A stretch of DNA of 64,000 nt, taken from Spirosoma montaniterrae (GTDB taxonomy: Bacteria; Bacteroidota; Bacteroidia; Cytophagales; Spirosomataceae). The stretch covers positions 4,000,001-4,064,000 of the forward strand of contig NZ_CP014263.1 of NCBI RefSeq assembly GCF_001988955.1, given 5' to 3'. Positions 19,342 through 28,204 of the stretch are shown here, in pieces. The notes below the pieces were generated by a model that did not search any database, was not told the DNA's origin, and saw only the letters and a list, made by a program, of their open reading frames with translations. The translations under genes were made by a program, and so were the position numbers. The first letter of the stretch is position 1. Every line of letters starts with the position of its first letter.

Positions 19342-19388
19342 CCTAATTTTCTGTCCGGGGTTTGCCCTGTAGCCTATAGATTAGTACG

Positions 19389-19414
19389 AAGGTCGCTTTC
19401 ACGGAAGCGACCTT
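19389..19414. terminator. Bidirectional terminator between Hsp20-like and AraC genes
   Basis: Perfect 10-bp arms AAGGTCGCTT (19389-19398) and AAGCGACCTT (19405-19414) with a TCACGG loop and a T-rich tract after it on the + strand. The two flanking genes converge here. Confidence 0.85.
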
Positions 19415-19430
19415 TATTTATTCGGCAAAA

Positions 19431-20300
19431 CTACGCCGTTCGCTTAGGCGTCGTCCCGTATTGTGCTTTGTAGGCTTTAATAAAATGCGAAACGCTTTCG
19501 TAGCCAATTTCCATACTCACTTCCGAGACATTCTTACTGGTGTTACGCAGCAGAAAATGGGCGTGTTCAAGCCGTTTTTGCCGCATCCAATGCCCCGGTG
19601 AGGTGTGAAAGTGTTCCTCAAAATCACGCTTGAACGCCGACAGACTCCGCCCCGAAAGTCGGGCCAGTTCGTTCATTGACAACGGTTTAAGCAAATACAC
19701 GCTCATCAGATAACCAAGATCAGCTTTTTGCCCCTGATAAATTTGTTGCAGAATAGCCCGAAGTTGCCCCGTTATGTCGCGTTCGAGCAAATGAAGCAGT
19801 AGTTCCTGAAACTTCAGCCGCAGCAACTCATTCAGGAATGGCGTTTTGGCACCAAAGTACGGCAACAGCGACTGAATAAACGTTGTGAACGTGGGCGATG
19901 ATGACAACGACAGAATAGGAGCATCGGCGGGAGGGAGATTGGCCGGATGGATAGTCTGAAACAGCGTCAGATGCTGCCCCACAAACTCCTTCAATTGCTT
20001 TTCGTTTACGAAGAATACCAAACTACGGTAGTTGGCGTCTATCGACTCGTTCATGGAGTAGCAGCCGCGCTGAAAGAACAGAATATCGCCCTTCCGAACG
20101 TGCAGTTCCTGCATGGGCGAACTAAATTTTTTTTCGCCTTCGAGCACTACAATCACGGCGTGTTCTTCGAAAAACACCTCGTTTCGTTCGGGATACACAT
20201 CGCTCCGGTAGGCCACAAACGTCATCTCCGACCCATCGGCCCTTCCGATGCTCAGCGACTGGAATTGGTTCGGCAATATGGAAGAGGGTACGCGGAGCAT
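19431..20300 (-). CDS. AraC-family transcriptional regulator
   Basis: A 289-residue regulator: N-terminal cupin-like sensor (about 1-150; VVLEGEKKFSSPMQELHVRKGDILFF) and two C-terminal HTH motifs (about 185-288; LARLSGRSLSAFKRDFEEHF and VSMEIGYESVSHFIKAYKAQ). The inducer is unknown. It lies 12 bp downstream of the DUF2442 gene and could be the last gene of the ilvA transcript. Confidence 0.92.
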   Translation of the reverse strand: MLRVPSSILPNQFQSLSIGRADGSEMTFVAYRSDVYPERNEVFFEEHAVIVVLEGEKKFSSPMQELHVRKGDILFFQRGCYSMNESIDANYRSLVFFVNEKQLKEFVGQHLTLFQTIHPANLPPADAPILSLSSSPTFTTFIQSLLPYFGAKTPFLNELLRLKFQELLLHLLERDITGQLRAILQQIYQGQKADLGYLMSVYLLKPLSMNELARLSGRSLSAFKRDFEEHFHTSPGHWMRQKRLEHAHFLLRNTSKNVSEVSMEIGYESVSHFIKAYKAQYGTTPKRTA

Positions 20301-20312
20301 AAGTTGTGTCTG

Positions 20313-20564
20313 CTACGCTTGAGCCAGTTGCACGTCGGCAACGTAATCATGTAGATAGTTCGGGCAAAAATCGTACCCATTAGGCCAGGCCAGCCCTCCA
20401 CCATCTTCAATATATAACTGCTTAAACTTTTCTGGTTGGAGAAGTTCGGCAGTAAACCCTTTACCCAAAAATGGCTCAAAATCAACTATTTTCTCAACTC
20501 CGTCCTGAAACTTTATCCAGACTTGATAACCATTTACTATCCGAAAAGCTGTCACCTCGTTCAT
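20313..20564 (-). CDS. DUF2442 protein, candidate antitoxin-like partner
   Basis: An 83-residue protein with the DUF2442 pattern (FQDGVEKIVDFEPFLGKG, then FKQLYIEDGGGLAWPNGYD). Genes of this family often sit next to DUF4160 genes, as here, and the pair has been treated as toxin-antitoxin-like; the activity is not established. It follows the DUF4160 gene by 53 bp. Confidence 0.8.
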   Translation of the reverse strand: MNEVTAFRIVNGYQVWIKFQDGVEKIVDFEPFLGKGFTAELLQPEKFKQLYIEDGGGLAWPNGYDFCPNYLHDYVADVQLAQA

Positions 20565-20617
20565 GCCTATTCCAATGGTTTAATTTTGTCTAATTCTGAC
20601 TGTACAATTGCCTTATC

Positions 20618-20827
20618 TCAATTTCTTAACAACTCTTCGCGGTATTCTATTGCCCATTCAATAACCAGGAAGTGTGTTCTTTTGGGCAACTTTCCTGCCA
20701 ATAAAGCCAACGTTTGAATATCATATTCTGCTTTATCATCTCCATACCGTGCATGAAAATGCGGAGGATTGTGGTCACTAAAATACATTGTAATAACAAT
20801 CCCGTAAAACCGGCTAATCTCTGGCAT
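20618..20827 (-). CDS. DUF4160 protein, candidate toxin-like partner
   Basis: A 69-residue protein with the DUF4160 signature (MPEISRFYGIVITMYFSDHN, PPHFHARYGD). It starts 5 bp after the ilvA stop, so it must share that transcript unless an internal promoter exists. The pair DUF4160-DUF2442 occurs widely as a mobile module; toxin activity is a guess from that context. Confidence 0.82.
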   Translation of the reverse strand: MPEISRFYGIVITMYFSDHNPPHFHARYGDDKAEYDIQTLALLAGKLPKRTHFLVIEWAIEYREELLRN

Positions 20828-20832
20828 AATAG

Positions 20833-22098
20833 TTAAATCAAAAACTGAAAAATATCCGGCTGATCGTTCAGGTACTCGAACACGATATTCTGCGCCTGCA
20901 TTCGCTCGATGAGCGGTTCGAAATCATCGCGGTTCTTCAACTCGATGCCCACGACGGCGGGGCCGGTATCGCGGTTGGTTTTCTTGGTGTACTCGAAGCG
21001 GGTGATGTCGTCGTTGGGACCGAGCACGTTCAGAAAGTCGCGGAAGGCACCGGAACGTTGCGGAAACCGGATAATGAAGTAATGCTTCAGCCCCTCATAC
21101 AGCAACGACCGCTCTTTGATTTCCTCTGTTCGGGTAATGTCGTTGTTGCCGCCACCGACTAAGCACACTACGTTTTTACCACGAATTTCGTCTTTCAGAA
21201 AATCGAGCGCAGCAATGGTGAGTGCCCCGGCGGGTTCGGCTACAATGGCTTCTTCGTTGTAGAGTTGCAAAATGGTGGTACAAACTTTGCCCTCCGGCAC
21301 CAGCACTACGCGGTCGAGATTCTGGCGGCATATCTCAAACGTGGTGTCGCCCACGCGTTTTACGGCGGCTCCGTCCACAAACTTGTCGATATGGTCGAGC
21401 GGTACTACGTGTCCTTCATCAATCGACACCTTCATCGACGGCGACCCGAGCGGCTCTACGCCAATAAGTTTGGTGCGTGGACTCAGTTGTTTGAACACTG
21501 TTGAAACACCCGACGCCAGCCCGCCCCCACCAATCGCCATCAGGAGGTAGTCGATTTTAAAGTTGGCATCTTTGAAAATCTCCAGCCCAACGGTCCCCTG
21601 CCCTTCCATCACCAATACGTCATCGAACGGGTGAACGAATGTACTGTCGTGGGTTTGTACGTACTCGTTGGCCGCGTTGAAGGCATCGTCGTAGGTATCG
21701 CCAATCAGAACGACCTCCACGAACTCTTTGCCGAACAGCTTCACCTGTTTTACTTTCTGATTGGGCGTAGTGGTAGGCATAAAAATTGTGCCTTTCACGC
21801 CCATTTTGCGGCAGGCGTAGGCCAAGCCCTGCGCGTGGTTGCCCGCACTGGCGCATACCACGCCCTTCGTGAGAGCCTCTTTGGGTAGCGCGGCCATTTT
21901 ATTATAAGCCCCCCGAATCTTATACGACCGAACGACCTGCAAGTCTTCGCGTTTCAGAAAAATAGTGGCTCCGTATCGGTCAGACAGGTTCAGATTTTCC
22001 TGCAACGGCGTATGCACGGCCACGCCCCGCAGCCGGTTAGCCGCGAGGTAGATATTGTCAAGATCGGGAAAGGCGAGATGAGTGTCGGTCGCTACCAT
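20833..22098 (-). CDS. ilvA: Threonine ammonia-lyase (threonine dehydratase)
   Basis: PLP enzyme making 2-oxobutyrate for isoleucine synthesis. The 421-residue protein has the PLP lysine Lys60 in VRSYKIRGAYN, the SAGNHAQGLAYA loop, the glycine-rich phosphate loop AIGGGGLASG and one C-terminal ACT-like regulatory domain (about 335-421; FIIRFPQRSGAFRDFL), so it is the short, single-regulatory-domain type. The rest of the ilv genes lie 6 kb away on the same strand. Confidence 0.94.
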   Translation of the reverse strand: MVATDTHLAFPDLDNIYLAANRLRGVAVHTPLQENLNLSDRYGATIFLKREDLQVVRSYKIRGAYNKMAALPKEALTKGVVCASAGNHAQGLAYACRKMGVKGTIFMPTTTPNQKVKQVKLFGKEFVEVVLIGDTYDDAFNAANEYVQTHDSTFVHPFDDVLVMEGQGTVGLEIFKDANFKIDYLLMAIGGGGLASGVSTVFKQLSPRTKLIGVEPLGSPSMKVSIDEGHVVPLDHIDKFVDGAAVKRVGDTTFEICRQNLDRVVLVPEGKVCTTILQLYNEEAIVAEPAGALTIAALDFLKDEIRGKNVVCLVGGGNNDITRTEEIKERSLLYEGLKHYFIIRFPQRSGAFRDFLNVLGPNDDITRFEYTKKTNRDTGPAVVGIELKNRDDFEPLIERMQAQNIVFEYLNDQPDIFQFLI

Positions 22099-22102
22099 TG
22101 AA

Positions 22103-22190
22103 TTAGTACACAGAGATACACGGAGATAACGCAGAGATGCACAAAGATAATTTCCTGGCGAATCGGTTATCTTTTCTATGTACTAACTTG
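22103..22190. repeat. Imperfect palindrome upstream of ilvA
   Basis: The text TTAGTACACAGAGATA (from 22103) pairs imperfectly with TATCTTTTCTATGTACTAA (ending 22187). The inner part contains the CACGGAGATAACGCAGAG-type text also seen near 40.85 kb. It fills the gap between ilvA and the DUF2490 gene. Confidence 0.7.
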
Positions 22191-22195
22191 TTTTC

Positions 22196-22945
22196 TCACT
22201 CGCCATCCAACTCTGTATCGCTTTTGGTCGCCGTTCGTTTTACATTGAGGTTGTGCGTAACCCACAACACCAATGTATGATTTTGGGTAAACCTATCGGG
22301 ACCTGTTTTGACGTATCGGTTCATGTAGCCGACCTGAACCTGAATATTTTTATATTTTGTACCGGCCGTAAGCGAAATCCGGTTTTGATCGAAGCGGTTA
22401 AACGTTACGTTTGCGCCAAAATTCAGTAGTAGCTCGTTGCTTATTCCGACAAACGGCCTGCCGATAGTTGTCTCGTTGGCGGTTATAAACTTCCGCAACG
22501 TAGTCATAAACCGCACCCGGTTCAGGAATGAATAGGAATTTACGGGTTCTCCATTTGCTATGTTCTGCCTGAAACGCGCATCATACCGGAAACGTGGAAT
22601 AACAACGACATGTCTTCCCAAAGGAAATGATGCCTGTGCCTGTGCCCACGGACGGTGCTCAGCCCTGTTCAGACTGCCATTACCAGCACTAACCGGAAGC
22701 CTGCCATACGCGTAGCCTGCGGTGATGTTCACCGGCTTTAGGTGCCTGGTAATCCCTGTACGTATTAAAAAGAAACCATCGGGTACAAAGTGAGCGTCAT
22801 TCCAAAGACTGTACTTCTTATTGAGTTGTGTTGAGGTCATATACCCCATCCAAACCTGATGTTGGGACGTGACACTACCTTGAGCAAAGCTGTTTGTCGT
22901 AATAGCGGATGTGCACAAGAATACAGCGAGCCGAGCAATTTTCAT
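22196..22945 (-). CDS. DUF2490 outer-membrane-type protein
   Basis: A 249-residue exported protein with signal peptide (cleavage after NSFAQG) and beta-rich DUF2490 text (VTSQHQVWMGYMTSTQLNKK, WNDAHFVPDGFFLIRTGITR, NRVRFMTTL). DUF2490 proteins are predicted outer-membrane barrels of unknown role. It lies 33 bp downstream of the BamA-like gene, so the two probably form one transcript. Confidence 0.8.
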   Translation of the reverse strand: MKIARLAVFLCTSAITTNSFAQGSVTSQHQVWMGYMTSTQLNKKYSLWNDAHFVPDGFFLIRTGITRHLKPVNITAGYAYGRLPVSAGNGSLNRAEHRPWAQAQASFPLGRHVVVIPRFRYDARFRQNIANGEPVNSYSFLNRVRFMTTLRKFITANETTIGRPFVGISNELLLNFGANVTFNRFDQNRISLTAGTKYKNIQVQVGYMNRYVKTGPDRFTQNHTLVLWVTHNLNVKRTATKSDTELDGE

Positions 22946-22978
22946 GACAACGTAGTAGGCTCATAGTCAAATGCTTGT

Positions 22979-24208
22979 TTAAAAATATTCATTCAGGTTA
23001 AGAAAAAGGCCAGAAGCCCCATTTCGCCCTATTCCGTAATCAATACCAAGATTCACCCGATTTTTTTCGCTAAGCATATACCGGAAGCCCGCTCCATACC
23101 CAAACTGGGCTGAACTGAACAAGCCGATGTTCTCTGTACGGCTACTGGCCGATGTCATGTTGATGAACACTACACCGCCAATCTTATTTTTCACTCGTTG
23201 CAACGGAAAACGCCATTCTGCTTCGGTATACGAAAGGTCTTCCCCACGGAACCGTCCCTGCGTATAGGGTCTTCCTGAGCGGCTGAACATATCCCAGCCC
23301 ACTGCCGGCAGAAACATATACGGCACGTCGCCACCCGTTACAAACCACCCATATGTCCAGAAGGCAATCAGGTTTCTTGGCCTTGCTTTGTTGAGATGTA
23401 TATAATCGCGGTACTCCAGCCAAAGCTGACTGCTGGGTGCCGTACTTCCCAAAAACGAAGGGTTTATTCGGAATGATGCTGAGGCCAAACGACCTTTGTA
23501 TGGATTGGCGATATTATCCCTGCTATCAAATGATACGTTTAACGAAACACCCGATTGCGTATAGCCGTTAAGCGGCAGGTTCTTGATGGTTTGATACCGA
23601 TAGTGATGGGTTAGTAACTGTGGTGTTGCCGTAAGATCAAGCTGGTTATCGTCTATTTTAGAAATGTTATCGAGATGATACCCCGCGCCGTAGAATAACC
23701 GGGAATCTTTATAGCGTTTCAGAACGGTTTGGTACAGCCTGAAATGATTGAAACCCATCATTTCTTCCCGCGTTGGACCACCAAACAGATTATCAATAGT
23801 ACCGTCGTCTTGCCTGCCGATAATGGTATTGTCAGCCGATTCTGACCTGGTGCTTAATCCGTAAGTAGGTTGGCTGTTTATATTGAAGCGGATATCGGTT
23901 GTGAACACCCACTTGTCTCCCTCAGTAAATAACGATCCTCTTACCGACGTCAGTAATTGCTTTTTGGTGGTGTAGATAAAAGCTCCTAAAAAATTGGATA
24001 TGCTTGTCGTTTCTGGATTACCGTTTATAAAAGAAACACCCGGTGACACACCAAGCATCAACCCCGTTGTGGGGTTTCCTGCTATCACCGGCATTGGAAT
24101 AATGGTAAATTTCTTTTCTTTCTTGCCAACAGCTACGGTTGTGTCTTGTGCGTTTGCTGTTATGCCAAACAAACCGATAATCAGTAGTGTAAGTTGAATT
24201 GATTTCAT
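22979..24208 (-). CDS. BamA/TamA-type outer membrane beta-barrel protein without POTRA domains
   Basis: A 409-residue protein: signal peptide (to about residue 20, ITANAQ), then directly a 16-strand Omp85-like barrel. The typical pattern is IIPMPVIAGNPTTGLMLG near the start, GVSLNVSFDSRDNIANPYKG in the middle, and a C-terminal strand ending in Phe (FLNLNEYF). There is no room for POTRA repeats, so it belongs to the stand-alone barrels that are common in Bacteroidota rather than BamA itself. Cargo is unknown. DUF2490 follows; an M42-like peptidase precedes. Confidence 0.8.
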   Translation of the reverse strand: MKSIQLTLLIIGLFGITANAQDTTVAVGKKEKKFTIIPMPVIAGNPTTGLMLGVSPGVSFINGNPETTSISNFLGAFIYTTKKQLLTSVRGSLFTEGDKWVFTTDIRFNINSQPTYGLSTRSESADNTIIGRQDDGTIDNLFGGPTREEMMGFNHFRLYQTVLKRYKDSRLFYGAGYHLDNISKIDDNQLDLTATPQLLTHHYRYQTIKNLPLNGYTQSGVSLNVSFDSRDNIANPYKGRLASASFRINPSFLGSTAPSSQLWLEYRDYIHLNKARPRNLIAFWTYGWFVTGGDVPYMFLPAVGWDMFSRSGRPYTQGRFRGEDLSYTEAEWRFPLQRVKNKIGGVVFINMTSASSRTENIGLFSSAQFGYGAGFRYMLSEKNRVNLGIDYGIGRNGASGLFLNLNEYF

Positions 24209-24291
24209 CTTATGAAGTTTTATTGTATTTCTTTACTGCCAGTTTATCGTATGTATAGCATACAGATTCGATAGACCGACGGCATTTCTTA

Positions 24292-24349
24292 TCAGTTATT
24301 GAGCAATGGGAGGAGATTCATGGATGTTCCTTAATTGCTCAATAACTGA
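24292..24349. repeat. 16-bp perfect inverted repeat upstream of the BamA-like gene
   Basis: Arms TCAGTTATTGAGCAAT (24292-24307) and ATTGCTCAATAACTGA (24334-24349) with a 26-nt spacer, between the peptidase stop and the barrel-protein start. Could be a terminator stem for the peptidase mRNA or an operator. Confidence 0.75.
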
Positions 24350-24385
24350 CACTCATTTTACGAAAACCTATTACCTTTTTTTTGA

Positions 24386-26527
24386 TTAGTAAACTTTCGT
24401 TTTGTCGAGTACAATGGCTCTTACCAGTTGGACCAGGCTACTCAAATCTCTGTAGTCTAACACCTCCACAGGAGAATGCGAATAACGGCCAGGCCATGAC
24501 AATGGAACGGATGGAATCCCGTATTTCATAAAGGGTTGCCCGTCCGTAAAACCGGCTGACATTCCGTACTGTATTTTGATATTATTTTTTGCTGCAAGAC
24601 CTTGTAGGTATTTCATACTTTCCCGGCTGGAAAAAACCACATTTTCGAGTACTCTCATCACAGCACCGCCCCCCAAAGGCGTATTCCCAAAAATTTTATC
24701 TTCTACAGGGTCATCCGTTGACACATACGTATCAATCGGATAAACCACACTCAGGTCCTTGTAATTTTTTGCAGCAAAACCCGTACCCACCAAGCCTACC
24801 TCTTCGGCCATAGAGAACATAAATGTCACTTTAAAGGGTACTGTCTCAGGATCAATGTTTTGCATAGCTAACAACAGAGCAGCACAACCTACCCGGTCGT
24901 CAAATCCTTTGGCAGTAGCTCTGTTATTACCCAGGCTGACCAGCTTTTTGGGCATTAATACCTGGGTTTTTCCTTCTACGATGCCCGCATCAAGTGCTTC
25001 CTTTCTGGACGTAAAACCTGCATATACCACTGGGGGGGCTGTGTAAATTTTTTGAAAGCGCGAGGTAGCCGTCATATAATCCTTCCTCGGTTCAAAGACA
25101 CCCATTATTTTCTTATTCTCCGTAACGATATAGGCCGCCTGACCTTCAAAAGAGATATTAAACAGCATGCCACGCATGGATAATCCCAGACGACCGTCAC
25201 CCAGAATGGTATCCACTGCAAAGCCTACTTCATCCATATGGGCTACAAAGGCAATGTGCTGTTTACCTTTGCCAAATGTTACGCTCAGATTGCCTTTTTC
25301 ATCGGTTACAGGTTTGGCCCACGCCGGTAGTTGAGTGGTGATAAAATCGCGCATTGGTTTTTCGGCGAAACACACTGCATACACATCCACCAATTTTTTC
25401 ATCATACTACGTTCTTTCTGAAACGTAGTATATACAGTCGGGGCAGGCACAGCCGGGCTGTTGACAACTGGTACTACAGACCAGGCTTTATCCTCCACTA
25501 ACCGCAGCCAGGTTTGTATGAGTTGCTCCACATCGCCTGACCGGATCATCTCAACGGGCGTAAATGCGTAATTGGCCGGTAATCCTACGTCATATACTTT
25601 CAGCGAATCCCACTCTGGTAATGAATGTAGCGGGTACTCAAAGGGGAAGGCAGGCTGCGTTTCGGTTTGATTTACGGATGCTACAGATACTTTTCTTTTT
25701 ACCAGAACCTCTGACTTATCGCCAAGATTTTTTGTTAAAAAACGGTTGAACCGTACCACCTGGTCGAAAGGACCGTATGCTGAGACCACCGACTCAATTC
25801 CTTTGTGATTGAGCAGTTCCTGCACAGTGAAGGCAATGACAATTGTGCCGCTAACCTTTGACTGCATCAATGTTTTGGCAACAGTTGCTAATGCTACCAC
25901 AGAAGCTTTTGCTTTGACAGAAGGTGCAGCCAAATATCTTCCATCAATAATTTGTGGTCTTTTGCCGGTCGTTAACGGGTCGAGCAGTCGGATACCTTTC
26001 TCGGCTATTTCACTGGATGAATTTACGCCAGCGTCAATATACGTCTCCTGCCAAGTATATACCTTTTTTGTAACTTCAGGTACCGACCGCATCAACTCAA
26101 AATGCAGAGAGGGTATAACCGCTACAGCGCTGACCGGGCCTTTTTCAGTACCGATCACCACTTCATTTCCCTGTAGAAACTGGTGAAACATTGTGCCATG
26201 ATGGCCGTAGCCAACCGGCGAGATGCGCAGATACCCGCTCTCTTCGATATCTGTTATTGCGTAGCCTGGTTCGTCCAACGGAGCAGCAAAAAGCCGTTTA
26301 GGTGAACCAGAACCAATGGTCAATATCAAATTGCCCAGTCTGTCCTGTTTAAACGTACCGGCTTTAAACAAGGCCCGCACAAACTGAGCGGCATCATCCT
26401 CTCTGCCGGACACAGCACTTGTTCTGCTAATCGACTCAATAGAGTTAATCAGTTCATTATTGCTTGACTGCGCATTGACATTGAGGGTCAATAGCGCAAA
26501 GGAGATAAGAAATAAGTATTTATTCAT
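24386..26527 (-). CDS. Secreted M42-type aminopeptidase, two tandem copies with an inactive N-terminal half
   Basis: A 713-residue exported protein (signal peptide ending LNVNAQ) made of two M42 (glutamyl aminopeptidase) units. The C-terminal half carries the metal and catalytic set: AHMDEVGF (His), KGFDDRVG (Asp), SMAEEVG (Glu-Glu), STDDP (Asp) and GRYSHSPVE (His). The N-terminal half aligns but is decayed: AAPLDEPGY has Pro83 for His, AAPSVKAKA lacks the Asp, and TVQELLNHKG keeps only one Glu. So one half is probably structural or regulatory, the other a peptidase in the periplasm or outside. A gene for an AraC-type membrane regulator lies just upstream. Confidence 0.82.
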   Translation of the reverse strand: MNKYLFLISFALLTLNVNAQSSNNELINSIESISRTSAVSGREDDAAQFVRALFKAGTFKQDRLGNLILTIGSGSPKRLFAAPLDEPGYAITDIEESGYLRISPVGYGHHGTMFHQFLQGNEVVIGTEKGPVSAVAVIPSLHFELMRSVPEVTKKVYTWQETYIDAGVNSSSEIAEKGIRLLDPLTTGKRPQIIDGRYLAAPSVKAKASVVALATVAKTLMQSKVSGTIVIAFTVQELLNHKGIESVVSAYGPFDQVVRFNRFLTKNLGDKSEVLVKRKVSVASVNQTETQPAFPFEYPLHSLPEWDSLKVYDVGLPANYAFTPVEMIRSGDVEQLIQTWLRLVEDKAWSVVPVVNSPAVPAPTVYTTFQKERSMMKKLVDVYAVCFAEKPMRDFITTQLPAWAKPVTDEKGNLSVTFGKGKQHIAFVAHMDEVGFAVDTILGDGRLGLSMRGMLFNISFEGQAAYIVTENKKIMGVFEPRKDYMTATSRFQKIYTAPPVVYAGFTSRKEALDAGIVEGKTQVLMPKKLVSLGNNRATAKGFDDRVGCAALLLAMQNIDPETVPFKVTFMFSMAEEVGLVGTGFAAKNYKDLSVVYPIDTYVSTDDPVEDKIFGNTPLGGGAVMRVLENVVFSSRESMKYLQGLAAKNNIKIQYGMSAGFTDGQPFMKYGIPSVPLSWPGRYSHSPVEVLDYRDLSSLVQLVRAIVLDKTKVY

Positions 26528-26683
26528 ATATATGTAGCCTGGCGAAGCAGTGGAGAATCACATCTTTCTATGACTGTTGTTAAGCCGGGGCAATTATAGT
26601 GGCAATCTGGGTTGAATAATGAATTTTGCCGGGCGGGTTTGTATAGCCTTATAACTTTTTACAATCGGTATCAGGGTGTCGAC

Positions 26684-27868
26684 CTATTTTAGGGTACGGA
26701 GGTGTTCGGAGGGGGTATGGCCGGTCGTTTTCTTAAACGCCGATATAAATGATGCACGGGTGTTGAAGCCACTCTCCCGAGCAATAGCTTCAAGCGTTTT
26801 CCGGCGGTAGGTAGGGTCAGCTAACAGGCTTTGGGCATACCGAATTCGGTGCCGGTTGATATATTCGTTAAAATTCACATTTTCATACCGGTTGATAAAT
26901 GCCGATAATTGATGGAGTGGTATGCCACTCTCCTGTGACAATAACGGAAGTGTATAATTAGGTTGAAGGAAAACCTGTTTCTCTTCCAGCAAAAAACGAA
27001 GTTTACCGCTATATGCATTAACTAAACCTTGTGGCAACTCTTCGCGGAGGGTTTCTATTGAGACTGGCGTATCCGTTGCGGGTGAATGTAGCGGATTTAC
27101 GAGGGGGGCTTCAGTAGGCCCATACAGAATTGCTGGCTTGAGAAACAGAATTCCACCCGTAACAAGCCCAATCAGGCTGGCGGGTAATGTGTACCAGAGC
27201 CAGATGTTTTCCTGCTGACCAATCAGTAATAAAAATCCTAAAGCAGGGAAAATAAGCAACGCCTGTAGAATAGTATAAATGATTAACCAGCCAGAAAGTG
27301 ATTGATTTACCGATTCAGAAGTTCGATTTCTTGCAATCATCCGGCAAACAACCCACACTTGAGCCAGCCAGAACAGCGATCCCGATACATACAGCATGAA
27401 CCGGAAAAAACCAGCCGGAAAAAACCAGCCTTCATCAACCCGGTCTAAAACGTGTATTGTACTGTTTATAATGAGCGGTTCTTTTTCAGAGATCGGCAAC
27501 AAGAAAACGGGAAGGAAGTTAATTACATAGCTAATACTGGGAAGGAAGAAGATAAAATCTGTAGCTTGTAGTGGTCTCTTTGTCACCACCGTTCGCACAT
27601 ATAAGTAAGAAAATGGCATGTAAGCCAAGTTGAAGGGGCCACTCACCCGAAACAAATGAGGGAGATGTATAATATTTCCCGTATCGATCAGATACGTGTG
27701 AAAAAGTGTGTAAGTTAAACAGATGAGACTTAGGCCCAGCAGAAACGTATCGTTGGATACACTCCGTCGTCGGGTCAATAAAATTACACTGACTAAACCA
27801 CAAGCCGTAAAGCCTGCTATTTCAAGAAATAGTGTAACCTCGGTCAAGATTTCTTTTAAGTCGCTCAT
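26684..27868 (-). CDS. Membrane-bound AraC-family regulator
   Basis: A 394-residue protein with about seven hydrophobic segments (residues 10-260) followed by an AraC DNA-binding domain (about 285-394; LPLLSQESGIPLHQLSAFIN and LEAIARESGFNTRASFISAF). Proteins of this form are common in Bacteroidota and are thought to sense within the membrane and bind DNA directly. It is 156 bp upstream of the peptidase/BamA-like/DUF2490 genes on the same strand and may control them. Confidence 0.88.
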   Translation of the reverse strand: MSDLKEILTEVTLFLEIAGFTACGLVSVILLTRRRSVSNDTFLLGLSLICLTYTLFHTYLIDTGNIIHLPHLFRVSGPFNLAYMPFSYLYVRTVVTKRPLQATDFIFFLPSISYVINFLPVFLLPISEKEPLIINSTIHVLDRVDEGWFFPAGFFRFMLYVSGSLFWLAQVWVVCRMIARNRTSESVNQSLSGWLIIYTILQALLIFPALGFLLLIGQQENIWLWYTLPASLIGLVTGGILFLKPAILYGPTEAPLVNPLHSPATDTPVSIETLREELPQGLVNAYSGKLRFLLEEKQVFLQPNYTLPLLSQESGIPLHQLSAFINRYENVNFNEYINRHRIRYAQSLLADPTYRRKTLEAIARESGFNTRASFISAFKKTTGHTPSEHLRTLK

Positions 27869-28204
27869 ACGCTTGAAGCCGATAAATAGTTACAAATCTT
27901 ACTGTCAGTCAGCCGTAAAATTAATAAATATTGGGCCTACCCTGCTGTTAACAATGTGCAAAATATCAATGGCTCCTCAAAATCATAACTTATAAATTTA
28001 ATAGCAATAGCCTTTAGTATATATCACACACAATGTAATTTATTTCTTATATAATTAATTTGAAGTAAAAGTAAGTACGTTCAATATAACTTATACGCCC
28101 CACCAGCCGTAAATCGAATGAGCCGACTTATCAAATGCTATCGGGTAGGCGCGGGCTTGATGGCTGCACACTACCCGATAGGCAAGTAACTACACAGGTT
28201 CGGT
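27869..28204. other. 336-bp gap between ilvC and the AraC regulator
   Basis: AT-rich in its middle (about 27990-28090). Only one structure is seen, the hairpin at 28139-28182. No ORF with good coding character; the regulator promoter is expected here but no clean TAnnTTTG box was found. Confidence 0.6.
28139..28182 (-). terminator. Hairpin downstream of ilvC, possible terminator
   Basis: Perfect 11-bp arms CTATCGGGTAG (28139-28149) and CTACCCGATAG (28172-28182) with a 22-nt loop, 22 bp after the ilvC stop. There is no T-run after it on the minus strand, so it is at best a weak or factor-dependent terminator, or an mRNA-end stabiliser. Confidence 0.45.

Noticed and set aside
22979..24208. True BamA
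   Set aside because: No POTRA domains and only about 390 mature residues, so a stand-alone Omp85-like barrel is better.
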